NCBI RefSeq assembly: GCF_003583985.1
Contig: NZ_QXML01000013.1
Span: 1-64,000 of the forward strand
DNA: 64,000 nt
Origin: Algoriphagus lacus
GTDB lineage: Bacteria > Bacteroidota > Bacteroidia > Cytophagales > Cyclobacteriaceae
Reading direction: 5' to 3'
Position 1 is the stretch's first letter. Each line of letters opens with the position of its first letter. Both the position numbers and the translations under genes were made by a program. Of this stretch, positions 15,986 through 24,046 are shown one piece after another. The notes beneath the pieces were generated by a model, which had not been told where the DNA came from, did no database searches, and was given only the letters and a program-made list of their open reading frames with translations.

Positions 15986-18900
15986 TGAGTCGGTTCAGAA
16001 GGTGAAACAGCAGGTGAAGCAGGAGGCGTTGGTTTCTTTTTCTTTCCCCCGATACTTTCAATCAGCACATAGAGTCCGGGAACCACGATGACCCCGATGA
16101 TCGTCGCAATCAAGGTTCCGCTGAAAACGGCCATTCCCATCACTTTTCGGGCTTCGGCACCGGCACCGGAGGCAGTGAGCAAGGGAACTACCCCGAGCAT
16201 AAAGGCGAAGGATGTCATCAGAATCGGACGGAGTCGGAGTTTGGCGGATTCCATGGCTGCATCATAAAGCGATTTGCCCTGCTCCTCGTGGAGCATTTTT
16301 GCAAATTCCACGATCAGGATCGCGTTTTTGGCGGTCAAGCCGATTAGCATCACGAGTCCGATCTGGGCAAAAACGTTGTTCACATAACTGACGCTCCAGA
16401 GTCCTCCCAGCCACAATCCGAGGAATGCTCCCAATATCGCAGCCGGTACGCCCAGCAGTACGGAGAAGGGTAGCGTCCAGCTTTCATACTGTGCTGCCAA
16501 AATCAGGAATACGAAGACCAAGGCCATTAGGAACATGGTGCCCCCGGTACCTTCGGCAGCTTTTTCCTGATAGGACATGTTGCTCCAAGAGTACCCGATT
16601 TCCTTTGGCATTCCCGCCGCGACTTCTTCCAAGGCACGGAGTGCATCGGTGGAACTGTATCCTTCCTTCGGTGCGCCGGAAATTTCCGCAGCACGGTACA
16701 TGTTGAATCGGTTGGTATAGGAAGGACCGTAATTATCTTCGACCGTAGTGATGGTACTCAGCGGGATAATTTCTCCGGCTTTGCTTCGGACATAGAATTT
16801 GGCCAGGTCATCAGGTTCCAGGCGGTTTTTGCCTTCAGCCTGCACGAAAACTTTATACTGACGTCCAAATCGGTTGAAGTCGTTGACGTAGGCACTTCCC
16901 AAATAGGTGGAAATGGTACTCGTCACCTCACTCAGGTCAATGCCCAGTTTTTCGACTTTGTCGAAATCGATCACGATCTTTTTCTGAGGGACATTGGATC
17001 GGTATAGGGTGTAAATGTTTCCGATTTCAGGACGTTTCCGGGCTTCGGCTATGAATGCCTGAGCCTGCTCGTCCAGGTATTGGGGAGAATTTCCGGATCG
17101 GTCCTGAAGCTGAAGCGTGAAACCGGCCGAGGTACCCAATCCTTCAATCGGAGGCGGGCCAAATGACATCGCAGAAGCTTCCGTTACCGTACTCCTCAAA
17201 GCCAAATTAGTCTCCTGAATGAGCTGTTTGGCTGTTTTGGTTCGTTCATCCCATGGTTTGAGCGACACAAACACAAAGGCATTGCTTGTGGAAAAAGACT
17301 GATTGAGCAAGCTGTATCCCAATACCATGGTAGAAAATTCAATTTCTTCATGCTGACCAAGAATTGCTTCCACTTTTTTGGCCACTTCATCGGAGCGCTC
17401 CAACGACGCGGCATCAGGAAGTTGGATATTCACCATGAAGTAACCTTCATCTTCCTCCGGAACAAAGCCTCCGGGAATTCCTCCGTTGAGTAACAGGATT
17501 CCACCCACCACAAAACCGATGATGATCAGGGATCGGATGGATTTTTTGGCTACGGCACCGGCAATTCCGGTGTAACCCAAGGTAAACTTGTCAAAGCCCC
17601 GATTGAAAGCGTTGAAGAAGCGTTGAAGCAATCCTTTGGATTCTTTTTTAGGCTTAAGAATAATTGCGGAAAGCGCTGGGCTCAGTGTCAATGCGTTGAA
17701 GGCGGAGAACAATACCGAGATCGCAATCGTAATCGCAAACTGCTGATAGAGTCGGCCTGTGATGCCTCCGGCAAAAGCCACCGGAACGAACACCGCCGCA
17801 AGGATCAAGGCAATCGCCACTACCGGTCCGCCCACTTCCTTCATGGCTTTTTGGGTAGCTTCTTTCGGTTTCATGCCATGCTCGATGTTATGCATTACCG
17901 CTTCCACCACCACAATCGCGTCATCGACGACCAAACCTATGGCGAGGACTAGCCCCAGGAGTGAGAGTACGTTGACTGAAAATCCCAGCATCGGGAAGAT
18001 GATGAAGGTACCGATCAGGGAAACCGGAACGGTCAGCAAGGGAATCAGGGTCGCTCTCCAGTCCTGAAGGAATAGGAATACCACGATGATAACCAGCGCA
18101 ACCGCTTCAAAGAGGGTATGGATGATTTCCTCAATACCCACTGAAACCGCACGGGTGGTATTCAGAGAAATGTCATATTTCAAGTCGTCCGGAAAGTATT
18201 TTTCCAGATCTGCCACAGCAGTTTCAATCGATTCGGCCACTTCCAGTGCGTTGGATCCCGGCATCTGGTACACCACAATGGTGGATGCCGCTTTGGTATT
18301 CAGTCGGCTGGAGGAGTTGTAATTGTCCAAACCGAGTTCGATCCGGGCAATGTCCTTCAAGCGAACGATGGATCCTTTTTCATCCGATTTGACAATGATG
18401 TCTCCAAATTCCTCTTCGGTAACCAATCGCTCCTGAAGTGTAACGGTATAGGTGTACTCCACACCGGCGGGGGAGGGAGGTGCACCGAATTTACCGCCAG
18501 GAGAAATCGCGTTTTGCTTTTTGACGGCATTGGACACGTCGTTTACGGTCAGATCGAGTTTGGTCAGTTGGTCAGGATCGAGCCAGATTCGCATGGAATA
18601 ATCAGCCCCGCCGAAGAGAATCACATCACCGACACCTTTGACCCGCTTGAGCTGATCGACGATGTTAATGTTGGCATAGTTGTTTAGGAAAGACGCGTCG
18701 TAGGTTTGATTGGGAGAGGAAAGGGACACCAGCATCAGCGGGAATACCAGGGACTTTTTGGTGGTCACCCCGAAGTTTTTCACTTCCAAGGGCATTTTTG
18801 CACTCGCCTGAGATACCCTGTTTTGGGTAAGCATGTTGGCGTTGTCTAAGTCTGTGCCTACCTCAAAGGACACCTGAAGGGTCAGCGATCCATCGGCTGC

Positions 18901-19146
18901 ATTGATGGATTTCATGTAGAGCATTTCCTCCACACCGTTTACCTGCTGCTCGATCGGAGTAGCCACGGCTTGCTCCACGTTGACGGCGTTTGCTCCGGTG
19001 AAGGTAGTCGTCACCTGGACCATCGGAGGCGTGATGTCCGGGTACTTGGAAATCGGGATTCCGCCCAGGGTAATCAAACCCATGATGATCATCAAAATCG
19101 AGATCACCATGGCGACTATGGGCCTTCTTATGAAAAACTCACTCAT
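15982..19146 (-). CDS. RND multidrug efflux permease (HAE-1 type)
   Basis: A 1054-residue inner-membrane proton-drug antiporter of the AcrB/MexB type. It starts MSEFFIRRPIVAMVISI and has 12 predicted membrane helices with two large periplasmic loops. The proton-relay pair is visible in GLVVDDAIVVVEAV (TM4 Asp-Asp) and the TM10 Lys in LTAKNAILIVEFA. FVPEEDEGYF precedes the second porter loop as in AcrB. Its length equals that of AcrB (1049). It follows the adaptor gene by 36 bases and overlaps the outer membrane factor. Substrate cannot be read from sequence; the aspartates and length favour organic drugs over metal ions. Confidence 0.96.
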   Translation of the reverse strand: MSEFFIRRPIVAMVISILMIIMGLITLGGIPISKYPDITPPMVQVTTTFTGANAVNVEQAVATPIEQQVNGVEEMLYMKSINAADGSLTLQVSFEVGTDLDNANMLTQNRVSQASAKMPLEVKNFGVTTKKSLVFPLMLVSLSSPNQTYDASFLNNYANINIVDQLKRVKGVGDVILFGGADYSMRIWLDPDQLTKLDLTVNDVSNAVKKQNAISPGGKFGAPPSPAGVEYTYTVTLQERLVTEEEFGDIIVKSDEKGSIVRLKDIARIELGLDNYNSSSRLNTKAASTIVVYQMPGSNALEVAESIETAVADLEKYFPDDLKYDISLNTTRAVSVGIEEIIHTLFEAVALVIIVVFLFLQDWRATLIPLLTVPVSLIGTFIIFPMLGFSVNVLSLLGLVLAIGLVVDDAIVVVEAVMHNIEHGMKPKEATQKAMKEVGGPVVAIALILAAVFVPVAFAGGITGRLYQQFAITIAISVLFSAFNALTLSPALSAIILKPKKESKGLLQRFFNAFNRGFDKFTLGYTGIAGAVAKKSIRSLIIIGFVVGGILLLNGGIPGGFVPEEDEGYFMVNIQLPDAASLERSDEVAKKVEAILGQHEEIEFSTMVLGYSLLNQSFSTSNAFVFVSLKPWDERTKTAKQLIQETNLALRSTVTEASAMSFGPPPIEGLGTSAGFTLQLQDRSGNSPQYLDEQAQAFIAEARKRPEIGNIYTLYRSNVPQKKIVIDFDKVEKLGIDLSEVTSTISTYLGSAYVNDFNRFGRQYKVFVQAEGKNRLEPDDLAKFYVRSKAGEIIPLSTITTVEDNYGPSYTNRFNMYRAAEISGAPKEGYSSTDALRALEEVAAGMPKEIGYSWSNMSYQEKAAEGTGGTMFLMALVFVFLILAAQYESWTLPFSVLLGVPAAILGAFLGLWLGGLWSVSYVNNVFAQIGLVMLIGLTAKNAILIVEFAKMLHEEQGKSLYDAAMESAKLRLRPILMTSFAFMLGVVPLLTASGAGAEARKVMGMAVFSGTLIATIIGVIVVPGLYVLIESIGGKKKKPTPPASPAVSPSEPTH

Positions 19147-19182
19147 ATCGTTAGGGAGAAAATTAGTGGGAAAAGATTCGGA

Positions 19183-20322
19183 TTAGTTGCCTTTCGGAGT
19201 CCAGGCTTGCTCGACTACTTCGACTTTGGCATTGGCAGCAAGGCCAGCCGAACCCAAAATTGCTACACGGTCACCTGGTTTCAGACCCTCGGTAATAATC
19301 CAGGCGTCTCCGACTTTTTGCCCTGCGACCACGGTGGTTGCCTTCAGTGTGCTGGAATCAGATACCGTAAAAACCTGATTTAGATTTTGAAGCTGAAATA
19401 CCGCCCGCTGAGGAATCAAAACTGCAGCTGCGGCAGTTTTTAGCAATACCCTTGTTTTTACAAATAGTCCCGGACGAAGCAGGCCGTTGGGATTTGGGAA
19501 GGATGCTTCAATGGTCAGTGTACCTGTTTTTGGATCGATTTCACGGTTTGCAAAATCTATTTCACCTTTTTCAGAAAAAGTCGTTCCGTCAGCCAAAATC
19601 AGTTCCACACTTCTTCGTGCACCTGCAAGTTCTTCCGGTGTCAGCTGAGCAATTCTCAAATATTCGCGTTCGCTGATTTGGAACCGAACTCTCACTCCAT
19701 CGACGCTGGAAATGGTGGTTAGAACTGAAGTGCCACCGGCACGGCTTACATAGTCTCCGACCCGTACGTTGGAGATACCCACGATTCCGTCAAAAGGTGC
19801 CGTGACTCGGGTATAGCCCAATTCCACTCTTGCATTCTCGAGCATGGATCGGGTGGATGCCACATGGGCTTTTGCAGCTTCGAATTCCGCCACTGCATTG
19901 TCCAGATCCTTTTTGCTCAGGGCGTTCATTTCGGTCAGAGGACGCACCCGGCTCAATTCGCTCTCCGCACGGACCAGTTCGGTCTGGGCGCGGGTCACTT
20001 CGCTTGCCTGACGGTCTACCCGGTTTTTGTATTCGATGTCATCGATGGTGTAGAGGAGGTCTCCTTTTTTGACGACCGAACCTTCCTTGAAATTCACAGA
20101 GGTTACCCAGCCTTCTACACGGGCTCGGATATCGACATCCGATTTACCATAGACTTGGGCCACAAACTCTTCATACAAGGGGACGTCACTTTGAACTGCT
20201 TTTACCACATTCACCTGTACGGGTGGTACCACCGTGACTGCTTCTTCCTTACAGGCCGAAAGCAGGACAACGAGTGATAAAAAACCTAAAACTTGGTTTC
20301 TGACTTTAAAGAGTAATTGCAT
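19183..20322 (-). CDS. RND efflux periplasmic adaptor (membrane fusion protein)
   Basis: A 379-residue HlyD/AcrA-type adaptor. The signal peptide ends at a lipobox LLSAC near residue 24, so the protein is tethered to the inner membrane. A lipoyl-like half-motif (VKKGDLLYTIDDIEY), a helical hairpin (ASEVTRAQTELVRAESELSRV...), and a beta-barrel with TAPFDGIVGISNVRVGDYV and GLLRPGLFVKTRV follow in the order expected. First gene of the three-gene efflux operon. No repressor gene is adjacent. Confidence 0.95.
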   Translation of the reverse strand: MQLLFKVRNQVLGFLSLVVLLSACKEEAVTVVPPVQVNVVKAVQSDVPLYEEFVAQVYGKSDVDIRARVEGWVTSVNFKEGSVVKKGDLLYTIDDIEYKNRVDRQASEVTRAQTELVRAESELSRVRPLTEMNALSKKDLDNAVAEFEAAKAHVASTRSMLENARVELGYTRVTAPFDGIVGISNVRVGDYVSRAGGTSVLTTISSVDGVRVRFQISEREYLRIAQLTPEELAGARRSVELILADGTTFSEKGEIDFANREIDPKTGTLTIEASFPNPNGLLRPGLFVKTRVLLKTAAAAVLIPQRAVFQLQNLNQVFTVSDSSTLKATTVVAGQKVGDAWIITEGLKPGDRVAILGSAGLAANAKVEVVEQAWTPKGN

Positions 20323-20646
20323 AGGATTATGATTTGGCGGGGAAAATGTCTCGGTTAATTTCTTTCTATCTGATTTGAATTTGTCCGAATTGAAAGAATC
20401 AGTTTTTGGATTTTTTAAAAATTCAGACTTTTCTGGAACATATTACCTTCAAAAGTTGAGAATTATTCCAACAAAAAACCTGAGAAAAATCAGGTCTTAA
20501 GTTGATTGAAGGACAAAATTTGAAAGAAATAGGACCAAGCGCGCATTGGCTGGGTTCAAGCTGTTGTAAATCAGTTTTTTGAAAGGTTTAGAATAGAAAA
20601 AAAATCACCAAAACCCCAAAAAAATCATTTTTGAACGTTGACGTTT
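20323..20646. other. leader of the efflux operon, nothing clear
   Basis: 324 A+T-rich bases between the adaptor start and the end of the CDF gene. It must hold the efflux operon promoter, but I see no convincing TTTG/TAnnTTTG pair, operator or terminator. Confidence 0.5.
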
Positions 20647-21519
20647 TTACTTTGAAAAGGGCTCAATGTGAATCAGGACATGTCCCAGTTGGGGGATTTC
20701 TTTTCGTAGGGTGTCTTTGAGCTGATGAGCGATGTTATGGCCTTCGGTTACGCTCAGGTTGCCCAGAACTTTGGCATGCAGATCAACATGGTACTTCATG
20801 CCGGCTTTGCGGATAAAGCATTTTTCTGTCCCTTCCACACCGCTTACTGTAAGGGCCACACTGCGGATTTCTTCCATCAACTCATCGTGGTTGTTTTCGT
20901 CCATCACTTCCCCCAATGCCGGACGGAAAATACCGTAGCAATTGTACAGAATAAAGCCACAGGCGATTAAGGCAGCGTAATCGTCCGCAACTTCAAAGCC
21001 CTTTCCGCCAAATAAGGCAATCGAGATCCCGATAAAAGCGGCCACAGAGGTAATAGCATCGGACCGATGATGCCAGGCTTCTGCTTTGAGCGAGGAGCTT
21101 TTGAGTTTTTTGCTTCGCTGCATCACGATCTGAAAGGTGATTTCCTTCCAAAGTATAATTCCCGCCAGCACCCAAAGGGTCCAGGATTCAGGAAGGGCAT
21201 GTGGCGTTCGGATGTTTTGGATGGATTGCCACCCGATCAGAAAGGCCGATACCACCAAAAAGACCACCACCAAAAACGTAATCAGGGGTTCAGCTTTTCC
21301 ATGTCCATAAGGATGGTTTTCATCGGCAGGTCTGGCGGCATAGTTGAGCCCAAGCAAAATCAAAAATGAAGAGAAAATATCCACGGTCGACTCAATCCCG
21401 TCAGCGATCAGTGCGTAGGAGTTGCCAAAAATTCCCGCCGCAAACTTGATTGCAGCCAAACCCGCACTTCCCAACATGCTGAAAATAACGGTTCGGATTG
21501 CGAGATTGGAAGTAGACAT
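20647..21519 (-). CDS. cation diffusion facilitator (Zn/Fe/Cd efflux)
   Basis: A 290-residue CDF transporter with six membrane helices and a C-terminal cytosolic ferredoxin-like domain. The metal-site signatures are present: LIADGIESTVDIFSSFLI in TM2 (Asp and following SxxD-like motif), HPYGHGKAEPL between TM2 and TM3, and AEAWHHRSDAITS in TM5 (HxxxD). The C-terminal part (GVEGTEKCFIRKAGMKYHVDLHAKVLGNLSVTEGHNIAHQLKDTL) matches the regulatory domain. It exports divalent cations by proton exchange; exact metal uncertain. Single gene, upstream of the efflux operon on the same strand but 324 bases apart. Confidence 0.94.
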   Translation of the reverse strand: MSTSNLAIRTVIFSMLGSAGLAAIKFAAGIFGNSYALIADGIESTVDIFSSFLILLGLNYAARPADENHPYGHGKAEPLITFLVVVFLVVSAFLIGWQSIQNIRTPHALPESWTLWVLAGIILWKEITFQIVMQRSKKLKSSSLKAEAWHHRSDAITSVAAFIGISIALFGGKGFEVADDYAALIACGFILYNCYGIFRPALGEVMDENNHDELMEEIRSVALTVSGVEGTEKCFIRKAGMKYHVDLHAKVLGNLSVTEGHNIAHQLKDTLRKEIPQLGHVLIHIEPFSK

Positions 21520-21565
21520 AAAGTAAAAGTAGAGATAATGGAGGTAGAAAACGGGTCAATTTTCA

Positions 21566-21745
21566 TTATTCGGTGTTCGATATTATTTCAAAATTGAAGA
21601 ACCCGGAATCATTAAATGATTTAAATAATGAATATCGAATATCGAATATCGAATGTCGAACAAAAAGAACTCCGAACATCGAATGTTGAATATTGAAATA
21701 TGATTTGATCCAAATCTGAAATCTGAAATCTGAAATCCGAAATCC
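21566..21745. repeat. short tandem repeats GAATATC and AATCTGA
   Basis: Tandem GAATATC units run at about 21628-21655, with GAACATCGAATGTTGAATATTG as a diverged inverted counterpart near 21673-21694. Four tandem 8-base units of the type AAATCTGA follow at 21712-21743. No gene can be supported; short frames here are made of the repeats. Such ATTCGATATTCGA-like runs are common Bacteroidota intergenic elements. Confidence 0.7.
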
Positions 21746-21749
21746 AACA

Positions 21750-23051
21750 TCAACTCTGCCTTTTCCCAAGCCAATACAGGCCAGTCCCGATCGCAATAAA
21801 AATAGCCGTCATCCAGATTGACCGCTCACTGACCTGAAGCATCAGCCAAAGACATGCTAGTATTCCCAACGCAGGAATTGCAAAACCGCCTGGAAGAATG
21901 AATTTTCCCTGTCCCCGGAATTGAGGTCGGAGCTTTGGAATCGCTGCGCAACTCATGATATACAGGAAAAGCCGAGACAAGACAGTCATCGCTGCCAACA
22001 CGGTAAAGGAGCCAAAGGCTGAAAGCAGAAACGCGGAAATCCCAAAGAAAATCACTGAATTGGCAGGGGTGAGAAATTTTGGATGAACTGCTCCAAACCA
22101 AGCAGGGAGGGACTTTTCCAGTGAAAGCGCATAGGTCAGTCGGGTGGAGGAAAACATGGCCCCAATCAAATTAGCCAAAACGGATGCAACTACCCCAATC
22201 ATCAAAATTACCGCACCGCTACTTCCAAAAAGTGCCGCAGATGCATCCAACAACGGGGTTTTGGAATCTGCCAAATTTGGAACAGCCACCTGGGTAACCA
22301 ATTGAATGAGCATGTATAATACGGCTACTACTCCCAGTCCCAACAGCAATCCCAAAGGCATGTCCCGCTCAGGGCGCTTGGCTTCTCCAGCGGGTACCAC
22401 CGCTCCCTCAAAACCCACAAAGGCATAAATCAACAGCAATGCTGCACTTCCCAAATCTGAAAACGGGGGAACCGGTGAATCAAATCTTGGAATCACCTCA
22501 GCGCCCAAAATGATAAATCCTCCCACAGGAAGCAGGATCAAAACCGCAAATTTGATGATCGTGAAGACCGTCATAGACCGGATTGATTCCACTGAACCCA
22601 AGACATTGATCACGCTGAGGCCAATACAAATCAGAGCTAATGAAATAAGCCGTCCGGTGCTTTCTCCTGCTATCGGTAGAAAATACGCGATGCTGTCTGT
22701 GAGAAGTACCGTATTGGCGGAAAAGGAAATCAAACGGGCTAGGTAATACAACCAGCCTCCCTGAAAACCTATGAATGGTCCAAATGCCAAAGTACCATAC
22801 CGGACCGGACCGCCGGTTCCCCGGAAGTAACTTCCCAATTCCGCAAAACAGAGAATCACCGGCAGAATCAAAAGAGCACAAAACGCATAAATCAGTACGC
22901 TATACTCTCCGGCTAGAGCGGCTGCCCCGCTTGGAAGTCCAAAAATTCCGGCTCCGATCAGACCGTTTACTACCAGCATCCAAACGCCCCAAAGGCCGAG
23001 GTTACGGGGGAGTTTTTCCTGCGTTTCTGTTGGGTTTTGGGCGTCTGACAT
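21750..23051 (-). CDS. APC-superfamily amino acid permease
   Basis: A 433-residue inner-membrane transporter with about 12 hydrophobic helices. The TM1 signature GLWGVWMLVVNGLIGAGIFG is that of the amino acid-polyamine-organocation family, and FVGFEGAVVPAGEAKRPERD is the conserved TM6-loop stretch. It likely imports or exchanges amino acids by proton or sodium coupling; substrate unknown. The frame continues 45 codons upstream into repeat sequence, so the ATG at 23051 (MSDAQNPTETQEKLPRNLG) is chosen. No partner genes adjacent. Confidence 0.9.
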   Translation of the reverse strand: MSDAQNPTETQEKLPRNLGLWGVWMLVVNGLIGAGIFGLPSGAAALAGEYSVLIYAFCALLILPVILCFAELGSYFRGTGGPVRYGTLAFGPFIGFQGGWLYYLARLISFSANTVLLTDSIAYFLPIAGESTGRLISLALICIGLSVINVLGSVESIRSMTVFTIIKFAVLILLPVGGFIILGAEVIPRFDSPVPPFSDLGSAALLLIYAFVGFEGAVVPAGEAKRPERDMPLGLLLGLGVVAVLYMLIQLVTQVAVPNLADSKTPLLDASAALFGSSGAVILMIGVVASVLANLIGAMFSSTRLTYALSLEKSLPAWFGAVHPKFLTPANSVIFFGISAFLLSAFGSFTVLAAMTVLSRLFLYIMSCAAIPKLRPQFRGQGKFILPGGFAIPALGILACLWLMLQVSERSIWMTAIFIAIGTGLYWLGKRQS

Positions 23052-23104
23052 GTTATAGTTGGGTGAAACAAAAAATGGAAGATAATTGAATTTTGAAAAA
23101 AGTC

Positions 23105-23553
23105 TCTCACAGATGGCACGGATGGCCACAGATAAAGAATTCACCGTCTTTGTGGTGCTTGTTTGACTCCAGAAAGCTAAACCCAAATGGAACGAGGGGC
23201 TCCAAATTCAGGAATTAAATCATCTGTGTAGATCTGTGGAATCTGTGAGCTAAAAACTCACTTCTCACAGATGACCACGGATAAAGAATTCAAAGAATCA
23301 CTGGTGAAGTGAGGCTCCGGAAAGTCAAACCCAAAAGGGATGAGAAACTCCAAATTCAGGAATTAAATCATCTGTGTAGATCTGTGGAATCTGTGAGCTA
23401 AAATTTACTTCTCACAGATGGCACAGATGATCACAGATAAAGAATTTAGAGAATCACTGTTTAAGTGGGACTCTGAAAAGTCAAACCTGAAAGGGATGAG
23501 AAACTCCAAATTCAGAAATTAAATCATCTGTGTAGTTCTGTGGAATCTGTGAG
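23105..23553. repeat. three tandem MITE-like units with CACAGAT/ATCTGTG ends
   Basis: Units at 23105-23249, 23263-23397 and 23410-23553 each begin TCTCACAGATG and end ATCTGTGAG. They also share an internal GAAACTCCAAATTCA-GAATTAAATCATCTGTG stretch. The unit ends are imperfect inverted repeats of each other, so each unit of about 135-145 bases could fold on itself. Unit starts are 158 and 147 bases apart. No open frame lies inside. Confidence 0.85.
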
Positions 23554-23569
23554 TAAAATAGGTGCTGTC

Positions 23570-23947
23570 TCAGTTTATTATTCTGACAATACTCTCTTTT
23601 TCAACAAGTTTGAGGGAATTGAAATTGATAAGTAAGCCAACTTTTCTCTCCGAAAGCTTTAAATAAGTCAACAGTTGTTTTTTATGCACATCGTGGATGG
23701 CTTCGACGGATTTGATTTCAATAATGATTTTTTCTTCTACTAAAAGGTCAATTCTAAAGCCTAGTTCCAAATTCACATTTTTGTACTGGACAGGTAGAGG
23801 AACTTGACTTTGGACTTTTAATCCTAAGTTAATTAGTTCAAATGCCAAAGCTGCCTCATATACGCTTTCAAGAAGACCTGGACCCAATTCATTGTGAACA
23901 GTAAACGCTGCTCCCCTGATTTTAAAAGTTAAGTCGTTGATTTCCAT
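23570..23947 (-). CDS. GxxExxY family protein
   Basis: A 125-residue cytosolic protein. GPGLLESVYE (about 22-31) is the family signature GxxExxY. The second half has a PD-(D/E)xK nuclease-like core: FRIDLLVEEKIIIEIKS (Asp, then Glu-x-Lys) and a following helix HKKQLLTYLKL. Residues and length match the family, which is widespread but of unknown role; a nuclease activity is inference. It lies between three MITE-like repeat units and a partial fourth unit, suggesting that gene and repeats travel together. ATG at 23947. Confidence 0.88.
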   Translation of the reverse strand: MEINDLTFKIRGAAFTVHNELGPGLLESVYEAALAFELINLGLKVQSQVPLPVQYKNVNLELGFRIDLLVEEKIIIEIKSVEAIHDVHKKQLLTYLKLSERKVGLLINFNSLKLVEKESIVRIIN

Positions 23948-24014
23948 TAGTATGTTGAAAAATTGATTGTGTTTAAATTTATAAAAAATTAATAAATAAA
24001 TAGTTGACTCAATT

Positions 24015-24046
24015 GATCATCTGTGGAAATCTGTGGAATCTGTGAG
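24015..24046. repeat. partial MITE-like unit at end of ATPase gene
   Basis: GATCATCTGTGGAAATCTGTGG followed by AATCTGTGAG matches the right end of the units at 23105-23553. The next bases CTA are both the continuation of the repeat (GTGAGCTA) and the complement of the TAG stop of the P-type ATPase gene, so the repeat abuts or supplied that stop. Confidence 0.7.

Noticed and set aside
21566..21796. 63-76 codon frames over the GAATATC repeats
   Set aside because: The translated sequence is just the tandem repeat read as protein.
23105..23553. CRISPR-like array
   Set aside because: Units are 135-145 bases and repeated throughout; there are no short constant repeats with unique spacers and no cas genes.
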